Of a stretch of 64,000 nucleotides of DNA, positions 50,945 to 59,635 are shown in pieces. Within the stretch, counting starts at the first letter, position 1. Each line of letters begins with the position of its first letter. Location: positions 62,001-126,000 of the forward strand of contig NZ_LYVF01000069.1 of assembly GCF_001655685.1 (NCBI RefSeq). Reading direction: 5' to 3'. This stretch comes from Desulfotomaculum copahuensis. GTDB taxonomy: Bacteria; Bacillota; Desulfotomaculia; Desulfotomaculales; Desulfovirgulaceae. A program made the translations under genes and the position numbers. The notes under the pieces were generated by a model, which searched no databases, was not told the origin of the DNA, and saw nothing but the letters and a program-made list of their open reading frames with translations.

Positions 50945-52705
50945 ATGGTGAAAAAACTGATGTCTGGAAACGAGGCCATTGCTTACGGCGCCTACCAGGC
51001 GGGGGTGAAGGTGGGGGCGGCCTATCCGGGCACGCCCAGCACCGAAGTGATGGAAAACTTCGCCACCTACCCGGGCGTGTACGCCGAGTGGTCGCCCAAC
51101 GAAAAGGTGGCTCTGGACGTGGGTGTCGGCGCCGCCTATGCCGGGCGGCGGGCTATGGTGGCCATGAAACACGTGGGCCTGAACGTGGCCGCCGACTCCC
51201 TGTTTTACGCCTCTTATACCGGGGTCAATGCCGGCCTGGTGATTATCAACGCCGATGATCCCGGCCTGCACAGTTCGCAGGGCGAACAGGACAACCGCAA
51301 TTATGCCCGCTTTGCCCGCATACCCATGGTCGAGCCGGCGGACAGCGAAGAGGCCAGGCAGTATGTGGGGGTGGCCCTGGAAATCAGTGAAACCTTTGAT
51401 ACGCCCGTTTTACTGCGCACGGTGACCCGGCTGGCCCACTCCAAAGGGGCGGTGGAATTTGACGGGGAATTACAGCCGGTTGCCCCCCCTGCTCCGGATC
51501 CCCCCGCTTACCGCCGGGATCCGGCCAAACAGGTGATGCTGCCGGCCAACGCCCGCCGCCGCCGGCCGGTGGTGGAGGAAAGGCTGCAGAAGTTGGGTGA
51601 GTATGCGGAGCAAACCACTCTCAACCGCATCGAGCCGGGCGATCCGGAACTGGGCATTATTGCCGCCGGCGCGGCCTATCAATATGCGCGGGAAGTTTTT
51701 CCCGGCGCCAGCTTCCTGAAGCTGGGCCTGGTTTACCCCCTGCCCCGCCGCTTGATTCTCGATTTTGCCCGCCGGGTCAAGCAGGTCGTGGTGGTGGAGG
51801 AACTGGATCCCTTTCTGGAAGAACAAATCCGTTTGATGGGCGTGACCGTGCGGGGCAAGGATATTTTCCCGCTTTACGGGGAGTTCAGCCCCCACCTGCT
51901 GCGCCAGTGCGCGGCGGCCGCCGGTCTGGTGACGCCACCGCCGGAGGAGGAAGACCCGCGCCCGCCCCTGGTTTTGCCCGTACGGCCGCCCATGTTATGC
52001 CCGGGCTGCGGCCACCGGGGCATCTTCTACGTTTTAAAACAGCTCAACGTCCTGGTCACCGGGGACATCGGCTGTTACACCCTGGGCGCGGCGCCGCCCC
52101 TGGGGGCCATGCACACCTGCGGGTGTATGGGGGCCGGGATTGGTGTTTCGCACGGCATTGAGAAGGCGGGCGTTCAGGAACCGCGGGTGGCGGTGCTCGG
52201 TGACTCCACCTTTTTCCACAGCGGGATGCCCCCCCTGGTCAATGTGTTGTACAACCGGGGCGCCACCACCACCATTGTTTTGGACAACCGGGTGACGGCC
52301 ATGACCGGCCATCAGGATGATCCGGGCACCGGCCGGACGCTGCAGGGCGGGGAAACCACGGAAGTGGATATCGCCGCACTGGCCCGGGGGATGGGCTATC
52401 AGCGGGTGGATGTGGTGGACCCCTATGAACTGGATCAGGTGACGCAGGTGGTCCGGGAGCACCTGCAGAGCGCAGAGCCTTCATTGATTATCGCCCGCCG
52501 GCCCTGTGTGTTGAGCCGCCGGGAAAAACACCCGGCGCCGGTGGTGGACGCCGATATATGCGTTAACTGCGGTACCTGCCTGGAACTGGGCTGCTCCCCC
52601 CTTACACAGGAGGAGGAGCATGTGAGTATAAACGTCCTGCTTTGCAACGGCTGCGGGTTGTGCGTGCAGGTTTGCCCTACAGGAGCCATTGCTTTCAATG
52701 CGTAA
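50945..52705 (+). CDS. iorA: Indolepyruvate:ferredoxin oxidoreductase alpha subunit (IorA-type)
   Basis: 586-residue thiamine-diphosphate subunit that oxidatively decarboxylates arylpyruvates to aryl-acetyl-CoA with reduction of ferredoxin. It starts with the pyrimidine-binding domain (SGNEAIAYGAYQAGVKVGAAYPGTPSTE). The ThDP motif begins GDSTFFHSG and ends at DNRVTAMTGHQ, the CPGCGHRG loop precedes it, and two C-terminal [4Fe-4S] clusters are in CVNCGTCLELGC and CNGCGLCVQVCP. ATG 50945 follows GAGGAGG. In this operon it could also supply low-potential ferredoxin to the BcrC/BcrB-like enzyme. Confidence 0.95.
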   Translation: MVKKLMSGNEAIAYGAYQAGVKVGAAYPGTPSTEVMENFATYPGVYAEWSPNEKVALDVGVGAAYAGRRAMVAMKHVGLNVAADSLFYASYTGVNAGLVIINADDPGLHSSQGEQDNRNYARFARIPMVEPADSEEARQYVGVALEISETFDTPVLLRTVTRLAHSKGAVEFDGELQPVAPPAPDPPAYRRDPAKQVMLPANARRRRPVVEERLQKLGEYAEQTTLNRIEPGDPELGIIAAGAAYQYAREVFPGASFLKLGLVYPLPRRLILDFARRVKQVVVVEELDPFLEEQIRLMGVTVRGKDIFPLYGEFSPHLLRQCAAAAGLVTPPPEEEDPRPPLVLPVRPPMLCPGCGHRGIFYVLKQLNVLVTGDIGCYTLGAAPPLGAMHTCGCMGAGIGVSHGIEKAGVQEPRVAVLGDSTFFHSGMPPLVNVLYNRGATTTIVLDNRVTAMTGHQDDPGTGRTLQGGETTEVDIAALARGMGYQRVDVVDPYELDQVTQVVREHLQSAEPSLIIARRPCVLSRREKHPAPVVDADICVNCGTCLELGCSPLTQEEEHVSINVLLCNGCGLCVQVCPTGAIAFNA

Positions 52706-52733
52706 TGGTTGGTTGAAAAGGAGGCCGCTTTAG

Positions 52734-53321
52734 ATGGACAAAAAGAAAAAGGATTTCATCCTGGCCGGGGTGGGCGGTCAGGGGACCATTTTGGCCAGCG
52801 ACATCTTGATGGAAGTGGGACTGGCTTTGGGGTACGATGTGAAAAAGTCGGAAGTGCACGGCATGTCTCAGCGCGGAGGCGCCGTGGAAAGCCATGTGCG
52901 CTGGGGGGAGCGGGTTTTTTCCCCGCTGGCGGAAAAAGGGCGGGTGGATTATCTGGTTGGTTTTGAAATGCTGGAAGCGGCCCGCTGGCCGTCCTATCTG
53001 CTCAAGGGCGGGACGGCGGTGGTCAACCGTTACCGCATTCCACCGCCGGCGGTAAATCTGGGCCAGGCGCGTTATCCGGAGGAAAGGGAGATTGACTCCC
53101 TCCTGGCCGGCCGGGCCGGCCGGGTGTGGTGGGTGCCCGCCACGGAAATGGCGCAGGAACTGGGCAACGCCGCCGTGGCCGGAGTGGTTTTGCTGGGCGC
53201 ACTGTCCACTTTGCTGGAAGGTGAGGAGGCGCTCTGGCTGGATGTGATCGAACGGACGGTGCCGGCCAAATTTGTAGCATTAAATAAACAGGCCTTCCTG
53301 GCCGGCCGGCGGGCCGGGTAA
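52734..53321 (+). CDS. iorB: Indolepyruvate:ferredoxin oxidoreductase beta subunit (IorB-type)
   Basis: 195-residue gamma/beta domain of the 2-oxoacid:ferredoxin oxidoreductase. FILAGVGGQGTILASDIL and GMSQRGGAVESHVRWG are the characteristic segments. It pairs with the alpha subunit 28 bp upstream to complete the enzyme. ATG 52734 follows AAAGGAGG. The protein is of normal length, and no separate delta/ferredoxin subunit is needed because IorA carries the clusters. Confidence 0.95.
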   Translation: MDKKKKDFILAGVGGQGTILASDILMEVGLALGYDVKKSEVHGMSQRGGAVESHVRWGERVFSPLAEKGRVDYLVGFEMLEAARWPSYLLKGGTAVVNRYRIPPPAVNLGQARYPEEREIDSLLAGRAGRVWWVPATEMAQELGNAAVAGVVLLGALSTLLEGEEALWLDVIERTVPAKFVALNKQAFLAGRRAG

Positions 53322-53365
53322 AGACACCATTCCGGACGGTAAGCAATCAAGAAGGGGGAAGCAAG

Positions 53366-54940
53366 ATGAATTTTGCCCGGTATGGTATCATCAATGCGCA
53401 AAAGTATCCGGACAAGGTGTTTTTGATTGAACGTACGCCCTCAAGAAATTTACGCCGGGTGATGACCTGGCGGGAATTTAATGCTGAAACCAATCAGGTG
53501 GCCAATCACCTGCAAAAACAACTGGGGATCAAAAAGGGGGACTTTGTACTTCACCTGCAGATGAACAGCCTGGAGTGGCTGGTCACCTTCCATGCCATTT
53601 TGAGGACCGGAGCCGTGGTTGTGCCGCTCAATTACCGCTTTGCCAGCGCAGATATCAAGTACGCGGCCGGTGTTTGCCAGCCGAAGGCGTTCATTCTGGA
53701 AGACGGCTTTTTACCCAAAGTGCAGCCCGTGCAGGGGGAAATGAAAACCATTGCGCATTACCTCTGCATCGGGGAAAATGTCCCCGGCGATATGATTTCC
53801 TATGCGGAAATCAGGAAAAACGGCGAGACGGAAGATCTGCTGGTGGAAACCGCCGGCGACGACCTGGCTGAACTGATGTTCACCTCCGGGACCACCGGGC
53901 CGCCCAAGGCCGTCTGTCAGGCCCATGATACCCTGTACAATATCGGTACCGGCTGTGCTTTAAGCTATGATGAGGGCCATCACACCGTATACCTGGCGCC
54001 CCACCCCTTTTATCACAGCGGCAGCCTGTTTTTATCCCTGCCTTCCTACCTGGCCGGCGGTCAAATCGTCATTTTAAAGGAATTGACCAACCCCCGCTGG
54101 CTGCTGGACGCGATTGCCGAAGAAAAAGTGAATAACGGGTGGGTGACGGTACCCTGCATGTCTGATTCGGTAAACGCCATCAAACGGGGGGAAATCGATA
54201 TCAACCAGTATGATTTTTCCCATGTTACCGGGAGCATTCTCATCGGCGCCCAGCCGGTGCCTCATTCCCTGTTTCAGGACATGAAAAGGATTTTTCCGTT
54301 TAAGACGGGCAATATCTACGGCATTACCGAAGGCGGCGGAGGAGGCAGCTTCAACCTGTTCGACGAAGACGTACTTGAGCGGCCGGGGTCGATCGGCAAG
54401 CCCACCTTTAACACGGAAGCCCGTGCTGTTGATGCGTTGGGCCATGACGTGCCGGTGGGGGAAGTGGGTGAACTGGTCCTCAAAGGGCCCCGGGTGATGC
54501 AGGGTTACTTTAGAAATCCGGAGCTGACCGCCCGGACGGTTAAGGACGGCTGGCTTTATACAGGGGATCTGGTTAAAAAAGATGCGGATGGATTTTTCTA
54601 CATTGCCGACCGCAAAAAGGATCTGATCATCCGGGGCGGCGAGAATATTTTCCCGGTGGAAATTGAAGCGGTGCTGCACCGGCACCCCAAAATTGCCGAT
54701 GCGGCGGTCATCGGATACCCCCATGAGCGTCTGGTGGAAATAGCCATGGCCGTGGTGGAACTGCATGCGGGGGAAACCATGACGGTAGAGGAAGTGGTCG
54801 GTTTCTGCCGGCAGGAGGGTCTGGCCAAATACAAATGGCCGGAAAAGGTGCTTTTTGCCAAAGTATTGCGCAACCCGACCGGGAAAATCCAGAAGTTTCT
54901 CATGCGGCAGATGTATGTGGAAAAGAGCGCAACCGTCTAG
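53366..54940 (+). CDS. AMP-forming acyl/aryl-CoA synthetase
   Basis: 524-residue ANL ligase. Motifs are FTSGTTGPPKAVC, GITEGGGGGSFNLF, YTGDLVKKDADGFFYIADRKKDLIIRGG and C-terminal NPTGKIQKFLMRQ with the adenylating Lys. ATG 53366 follows AAGGGGG. It directly follows IorAB and precedes a PaaK-type ligase, so it probably activates a related acid, possibly aryllactate or aryl-propionate in an arylpyruvate pathway. The specificity is unproven. Confidence 0.92.
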   Translation: MNFARYGIINAQKYPDKVFLIERTPSRNLRRVMTWREFNAETNQVANHLQKQLGIKKGDFVLHLQMNSLEWLVTFHAILRTGAVVVPLNYRFASADIKYAAGVCQPKAFILEDGFLPKVQPVQGEMKTIAHYLCIGENVPGDMISYAEIRKNGETEDLLVETAGDDLAELMFTSGTTGPPKAVCQAHDTLYNIGTGCALSYDEGHHTVYLAPHPFYHSGSLFLSLPSYLAGGQIVILKELTNPRWLLDAIAEEKVNNGWVTVPCMSDSVNAIKRGEIDINQYDFSHVTGSILIGAQPVPHSLFQDMKRIFPFKTGNIYGITEGGGGGSFNLFDEDVLERPGSIGKPTFNTEARAVDALGHDVPVGEVGELVLKGPRVMQGYFRNPELTARTVKDGWLYTGDLVKKDADGFFYIADRKKDLIIRGGENIFPVEIEAVLHRHPKIADAAVIGYPHERLVEIAMAVVELHAGETMTVEEVVGFCRQEGLAKYKWPEKVLFAKVLRNPTGKIQKFLMRQMYVEKSATV

Positions 54941-54989
54941 CCGCCCTGGGTGACGGAATTCAAGCTTTCAGTGATGTGGGGTGAAGCGC

Positions 54990-56318
54990 ATGCAAGTAAA
55001 TGGTGTTGATCTTTACTGGAACCCTTATTTGGAAACCATGCCCCGGGAAATGCTCAGGAACCTGCAATTGAAGAAATTCAAACGGATTTTGAAGTGGGGT
55101 TACGAAAACTCCGGGCTTTACCGCAGACTTTATGATCAGGCGGGGTTGACACCGGAAGACATAAAAACCTGGGACGACGTAGCCGGAGTGCCCATGCTGG
55201 AGAAGGAACATTACCGCTCGGCACAGGCCAAAGAACCCTGGCCCTACGGCGACAGTCTGTGTGTACCGTTGGAAGAGGTAACCGCCTACCGCCAGACCAG
55301 CGGCACCACCGGGCAGCCCGTCTACCAGCCCGATACCTGGCAGGATTGGGAGTGGTGGAGCGAATGCTGGGCCTATACCCTGTGGGCGCAGGGCTTCCGG
55401 AACACCGACCGGGTGTTCATCCCATTCGGGTACAACATTTTCGTGGCTTACTGGGCCGGACACTACGCCGCTGAAAAAATCGGCTGTGAGGTTATTCCCG
55501 GCGGCATATTGAATACCGAAGAAAGAATTCTTAAAATGAAAGAGTTGCGCGCTTCCGCCTTTATGGCCACCCCGACGTATGTACTGGGTATGGCCGAGAC
55601 AGCAGAGAAACTGGGTATCGATCCGCGCACCCTGGGAATCAAACGCATTCTTTGTGCCGGTGAGCCCGGTGCCAGCATCCCGCCCACCAAGAGAAGGATG
55701 GAGGAGGCCTGGGGGACGGATGTTTACGATCATATCGGGGCCACCGAAATTGGTGGTTGGGCGTACGAATGTACGGCCAAGCCGGGCGGTCCCCATGTGA
55801 ACGAAGCCATGTTCCTGGTAGAACTGATCGATTTGGAGGACGGTTCGCCAATTGAAGAACCGGGTAAGCCCGGACGGGTAGTGATCACGGCTTTTGACCG
55901 CCGCGCGCAGCCCTGCATCCGCTTTGATTCCAAGGATGTGGCCATGTGGGGGGAGCCGTGCGCCTGCGGCCGGTCCTTCCGGGTGCTTAAAGGTGGTGTG
56001 ATCGGCAGGGTTGATCACATTACCAAAATTAAAGGCGTTTTATTCAGCCCTTCTGCTGTAGAGGAAGTAGTACGTGATATCCCCGAACTGGGTAATGAAT
56101 TTGAGCTGGTTGTCAGAAAGAAAAATGATTTAGACGAGTTAATCTTAAAGGTGGAAATACTCCCGCACTGTTGTCATCAGGAAAATAAGATCAAGGAAGC
56201 TCTCTTGCGAAATTTAAGGTTGAAGACAAACTTGAACTACTATTTGGAGTTTCATCCCTATGGAACATTACCCCGTTATGAGGTTAAATCGAGGCGGTTT
56301 AAGGATCTGCGCAAATAA
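54990..56318 (+). CDS. Phenylacetate-CoA ligase (PaaK) family protein
   Basis: 442-residue PaaK-type ligase. The ATP motif is RQTSGTTGQPVYQPDT, followed by YDHIGATEIGGWAYEC, the zinc-like CACGRSF segment and the LPRYEVKSRR end with Lys/Arg pattern of the C-terminal domain. Members activate aryl-acetates such as phenylacetate or indoleacetate. ATG 54990 after GGGGTGA is preferred over GTG 54981. A small unknown gene and an MFS transporter follow. Confidence 0.9.
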   Translation: MQVNGVDLYWNPYLETMPREMLRNLQLKKFKRILKWGYENSGLYRRLYDQAGLTPEDIKTWDDVAGVPMLEKEHYRSAQAKEPWPYGDSLCVPLEEVTAYRQTSGTTGQPVYQPDTWQDWEWWSECWAYTLWAQGFRNTDRVFIPFGYNIFVAYWAGHYAAEKIGCEVIPGGILNTEERILKMKELRASAFMATPTYVLGMAETAEKLGIDPRTLGIKRILCAGEPGASIPPTKRRMEEAWGTDVYDHIGATEIGGWAYECTAKPGGPHVNEAMFLVELIDLEDGSPIEEPGKPGRVVITAFDRRAQPCIRFDSKDVAMWGEPCACGRSFRVLKGGVIGRVDHITKIKGVLFSPSAVEEVVRDIPELGNEFELVVRKKNDLDELILKVEILPHCCHQENKIKEALLRNLRLKTNLNYYLEFHPYGTLPRYEVKSRRFKDLRK

Positions 56319-56339
56319 TGATGAGCAGGTGAAACGCTT

Positions 56340-56555
56340 ATGGGAACTTGTAAAATAAACCGGATCGATCTTGATTTGTGCAGGATCGCCAGGGCAATGG
56401 AAGAAATTAAAACCGGGGTTTTCAAATTAAAAGAGTTTTCCGGCGGTATGCAATGTGTAATCCGGAATTGTGATCGCATCATGGCCAGCCTGGCCATGAT
56501 ACAGATTAACTGTGAAATAAACGACATTGATGAAATGGAAAAAGGTAATTATTAA
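56340..56555 (+). CDS. Small protein of unknown function between PaaK and MFS genes
   Basis: 71 residues, ATG 56340 after AGGTGAAA. It is rich in Asp, Ile and Cys (four Cys: CKIN, LDLC, MQCVIRNC, INCEIN) and probably helical. No known family is recognised. The spacing (21 bp after PaaK, 24 bp before the transporter) argues it is translated as part of the operon. It may modulate one of its neighbours. It is AT-rich compared with its surroundings. Confidence 0.65.
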   Translation: MGTCKINRIDLDLCRIARAMEEIKTGVFKLKEFSGGMQCVIRNCDRIMASLAMIQINCEINDIDEMEKGNY

Positions 56556-56579
56556 AATTTTAACCGGGAGGTATTTGAG

Positions 56580-57794
56580 ATGGCACAAGACAATGAAATG
56601 CAACTTGACGGCTATCGCTGGGTGATGCTGGTTTTGTTTCTGCTGCTTTCCCTGGTCTTATGGATAGCCTGGTTCGCCCAGGCGCCGCTGCTGGAAGAAT
56701 ATTGGGGGAAAGTATTTCATCTCAGTGCCGCCACGACCAATTTGCTTCTTTCCCTGCCCGGCCTGCTGGCCATATTTCTGGGTGTTTCCACGGGCCGCTG
56801 GACCGATGTGCTGGGAACGAAAAACATGCTCGGTATCGGGGCTGTCTGCGGTTTGGTTGGTTTTGGTCTAAGGCCGTTTTTCATCACCTCTTTCTGGTCA
56901 AACGCCGTGCTTACGGTTATTGGCGGATACAGCATCTGCTGCCTTACGGCCTGCCTGGCTCCGCTGATGATTCAATGGTTCGGGCATGAAAGCGCCCATA
57001 CTTACATTGGTATTGGCGCCGGTTCGTTTTTTATCGGCGGCGGACTGGGGATTATTATTACTGCCGCGCTGGCCGGACCGCTGGGTATAAAAAACACTTT
57101 CCTGATTTACAGCGTTTTGATTCTAATCGTGGCGGCGTTATGGTGGATTCTAGGACGCGGCAAAGAAGTGGAAAGCCGGGCGGAGAAGCCGGGTTTTGCT
57201 GATGAGTTTAAAAATGTGATGCAAACTCCTTCGGCCTGGGTCAACCTGTTGTTTGCCGTTTTCCTGGGCGGGGCCACTGTTTTTACCATGGGGTTCCTGC
57301 CCATGCAAATGGCCGTGGCTTATAAGTTGCCCCACGCCCTGGCCGGTACCATCGCCGGGCTTTTCCCCATCGCCATGGGCGCCGGGTTGATCTTTTTGCC
57401 CGGTTTGGCCGGACGCTGGGGGAAGAAGAATACGGCCTTAATCATGCTGATCATTACCCTTGCCGTTTGGATTATCTATATGAGTACCCACAACTGGGGC
57501 GTCGGTGGATTGATCATTGCGGCCATTATCTTCGGACTCTTTTTTGAAGTGCCCTGGGCGCTGGGCATGGCCATTCAGGAATCTTTGCCCGGCGTGACCG
57601 CAACCAACATGGGGGTGGCCGGCGGCGCATATACGGTGGGGACAAATGTTGGTGTTTTCTTGCTGCCCTTGCTCATGGGCGGTGTGGTGGATAAATACAA
57701 ACTGGCCGGTGGTATGTGGGCCGTATTAATCGTTTACCTGCTCGGGCTGATTGCGCTTTTAATTGTACGCGAGAAAAACGTTTCGATGACTTAG
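56580..57794 (+). CDS. Major facilitator superfamily transporter
   Basis: 404 residues, about 12 TM helices. The motif-A-like loop GVSTGRWTDVLGTKN lies between TM2 and TM3, and the cytoplasmic central loop (RGKEVESRAEKPGFADEFKN) separates two six-helix halves. Layout and N-terminus (LSLVLWIAWFAQAPLLEEYWG) are NarK/oxalate-formate-antiporter-like. ATG 56580 follows CGGGAGG. Flanked by two PaaK-type ligases, its cargo is probably an aryl-acetate or related acid. Confidence 0.92.
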   Translation: MAQDNEMQLDGYRWVMLVLFLLLSLVLWIAWFAQAPLLEEYWGKVFHLSAATTNLLLSLPGLLAIFLGVSTGRWTDVLGTKNMLGIGAVCGLVGFGLRPFFITSFWSNAVLTVIGGYSICCLTACLAPLMIQWFGHESAHTYIGIGAGSFFIGGGLGIIITAALAGPLGIKNTFLIYSVLILIVAALWWILGRGKEVESRAEKPGFADEFKNVMQTPSAWVNLLFAVFLGGATVFTMGFLPMQMAVAYKLPHALAGTIAGLFPIAMGAGLIFLPGLAGRWGKKNTALIMLIITLAVWIIYMSTHNWGVGGLIIAAIIFGLFFEVPWALGMAIQESLPGVTATNMGVAGGAYTVGTNVGVFLLPLLMGGVVDKYKLAGGMWAVLIVYLLGLIALLIVREKNVSMT

Positions 57795-57937
57795 CATTTG
57801 CCATTCAATTGACTATTGATATTTAAAACAACCCCTTATAATTAAAGCAATAGCCATTTTTAGAGTTGATAATCCTTTAACAGGTCTGAATATTCTTAAT
57901 ATTGTATACACGGTTGACTTAAAAGGAGGCACAGGTT

Positions 57938-59242
57938 GTGGCTATTTATGATCAACAGCGGGAGACAATGTCACTGGATAATTTACGCCAGCTGCAATTG
58001 GATAAATTCAAGCGCCAGGTCAAGCGGGTTTACGAAAACAAAGTTTTTCACCAGCGTTTTAAAGAAGCAGGTCTTGAGCCCGGCGATATCCAAAACTGGG
58101 ATGATCTTAAAAAGGTGCCCTTTACCGGCAAGCAGGATTTACGCGAATATTACCCCACCGGTTTGGTTTCCGGCAACTGGGACGATGTGGTGCGTGTGCA
58201 TATGACCTCCGGAACCACCGGCGTACCGGTATCAATGGTTTATACCCGGAACGACCTGGCGGTGTGGGGCGAGTGCATGGCCCGCAACTTTACCGCCGCG
58301 GGCGTGACCAAAAAAGACGTTGTTCAGCAGGCGCACGGCTACGGGTTGTTCACCGGCGGGCTGGGTTTTCATTACGGACTGGAGCGGGTGGGAGCCAAGG
58401 TAATTCCCACCGGTTCCGGGGGCAGCAAAAGACAGCTACAGTTGATGCGGGAATGGGGCACCACCGTTTTTACGGGAACTCCCACCTATGCCCTGTATCT
58501 GGGCGAAATTGCCCGGGAGATGGGCATCGATCCGGTTGAAGATTTGCAGCTGCGCATCGGCTGCCACGGCGGGGAACCCTGTTCCGACGAAATGCGGGAA
58601 CGGATTAACGAGCGCCTCGGTTATACCGCCCATGGCGGTGGAATGCGGCGGTGCTACGGTCTGACTGAAATGGGCGGGCCGATGGCCATGGATTGCGCAT
58701 ACGTTTCCGGCATTCACGTTTGGGGGGATCATTTCCTGCTGGAAGTGCTTGATCCGGAAACACTGACTGATGTTTCCCCGGGACAGCCCGGTGAAATTGT
58801 CCTCAGCAACCTCAGTTTTGAAGCCATGCCCATCTTGCGCTACCGTACCGGTGACCGGGCGGTGATTGACGAGACCCCCTGTCCCTGTGGCCGTACCCAT
58901 CCCCGCATTGTGCGCTTTCTCGGGCGGGTGGACGATATGCTGCTGGTCAGCGGTACCAACGTCTTCCCAAGCCAAATCGAGTGCGTGCTGCTGCAGTACC
59001 GCGAGTTGAGCGAGAACTGGCAGATTGTGGTGGGGGAGAGGAAGGGACTGCACACGTTAAAAGTGGAAGTGGAACCGGCCGGGGATTTCAACCCCGCAGA
59101 ATCATTCGTGGAGCTTCTGGAAAAAGAATTGCACGACTTCCTGGAAATCACCTGCCGGGTGGAAATCAAATCCCCCGGTACCCTGCCCCGTTATGAAGGC
59201 AAGGCAGTGCGGGTGGTGGACGAAAGGAAAGTGTCACTTTGA
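57938..59242 (+). CDS. Phenylacetate-CoA ligase (PaaK) family protein, second copy
   Basis: 434-residue PaaK-type ligase. The ATP motif is HMTSGTTGVPVSMVY; other features are GGMRRCYGLTEMGGP, PCPCGRTHPRIVRFLGRVDDML and the end CRVEIKSPGTLPRYEGKAVRV. GTG 57938 follows AAAGGAGG. It is only distantly similar to the first copy, so a different aryl acid is likely. TTGTATACAC (57902) ahead of it resembles a GntR/FCD half-palindrome, a weak hint of control by such a regulator. The gap 59243-59518 after it shows nothing recognisable. Confidence 0.9.
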   Translation: MAIYDQQRETMSLDNLRQLQLDKFKRQVKRVYENKVFHQRFKEAGLEPGDIQNWDDLKKVPFTGKQDLREYYPTGLVSGNWDDVVRVHMTSGTTGVPVSMVYTRNDLAVWGECMARNFTAAGVTKKDVVQQAHGYGLFTGGLGFHYGLERVGAKVIPTGSGGSKRQLQLMREWGTTVFTGTPTYALYLGEIAREMGIDPVEDLQLRIGCHGGEPCSDEMRERINERLGYTAHGGGMRRCYGLTEMGGPMAMDCAYVSGIHVWGDHFLLEVLDPETLTDVSPGQPGEIVLSNLSFEAMPILRYRTGDRAVIDETPCPCGRTHPRIVRFLGRVDDMLLVSGTNVFPSQIECVLLQYRELSENWQIVVGERKGLHTLKVEVEPAGDFNPAESFVELLEKELHDFLEITCRVEIKSPGTLPRYEGKAVRVVDERKVSL

Positions 59243-59518
59243 ACGGCCCTTTCCTTTACGAATTGAGCTGAAATGTCTTTCCAGCCTGGAGCACCCGGGT
59301 TGCCCGCGCGGTCCGGGACAGATGGGACGTGGACTGACGGAGTTTGCTTTTCCAGTGCAAAGGGGGTGGTTAAAAAATTATATGAGCAGTCACTTCAATA
59401 AAAGGGGTTATGGGGGTTGTTTGCACCAGAGCAACTAAAGAGTAACGGGAGGACGGTGTTTTACTTTGTTTGAATGGCATTGCCAATTCATCCGGAAAAA
59501 ATATGAGGAGGGAACTGC

Positions 59519-59635
59519 GTGTTAGGGATGGCGGACGGTTGGACGGCACTGGTCTGGTTGTTGAATGTGGCTGCCATGTTGCTCTGTGTGGGCTGGGGAA
59601 TCGCAAAGTGGAACAAGGACGGTGAGGATTGGTGA
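59519..59635 (+). CDS. Symporter small accessory protein (38 residues)
   Basis: A GTG start (59519) after GAGGAGGGAA begins a 38-residue frame: a short N-terminus, one TM helix (ALVWLLNVAAMLLCVGWGIA) and the basic/acidic tail KWNKDGEDW. Its TGA overlaps the symporter GTG by 4 bp (GTGA). Such one-helix proteins precede sodium:solute symporters in several bacteria and are thought to aid assembly or function. It is easily missed because of its size. Confidence 0.75.
   Translation: MLGMADGWTALVWLLNVAAMLLCVGWGIAKWNKDGEDW

Noticed and set aside
57809-57842. TTGACT ... TATAAT promoter before the second PaaK gene
   Set aside because: The spacing is 22 bp, too long; the nearer TTGATA gives 15 bp, too short.
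57902-57911. TTGTATACAC as a GntR/FCD operator
   Set aside because: Only a half-symmetrical, 10-bp match with no second copy near; mentioned in the PaaK entry but too weak to call.
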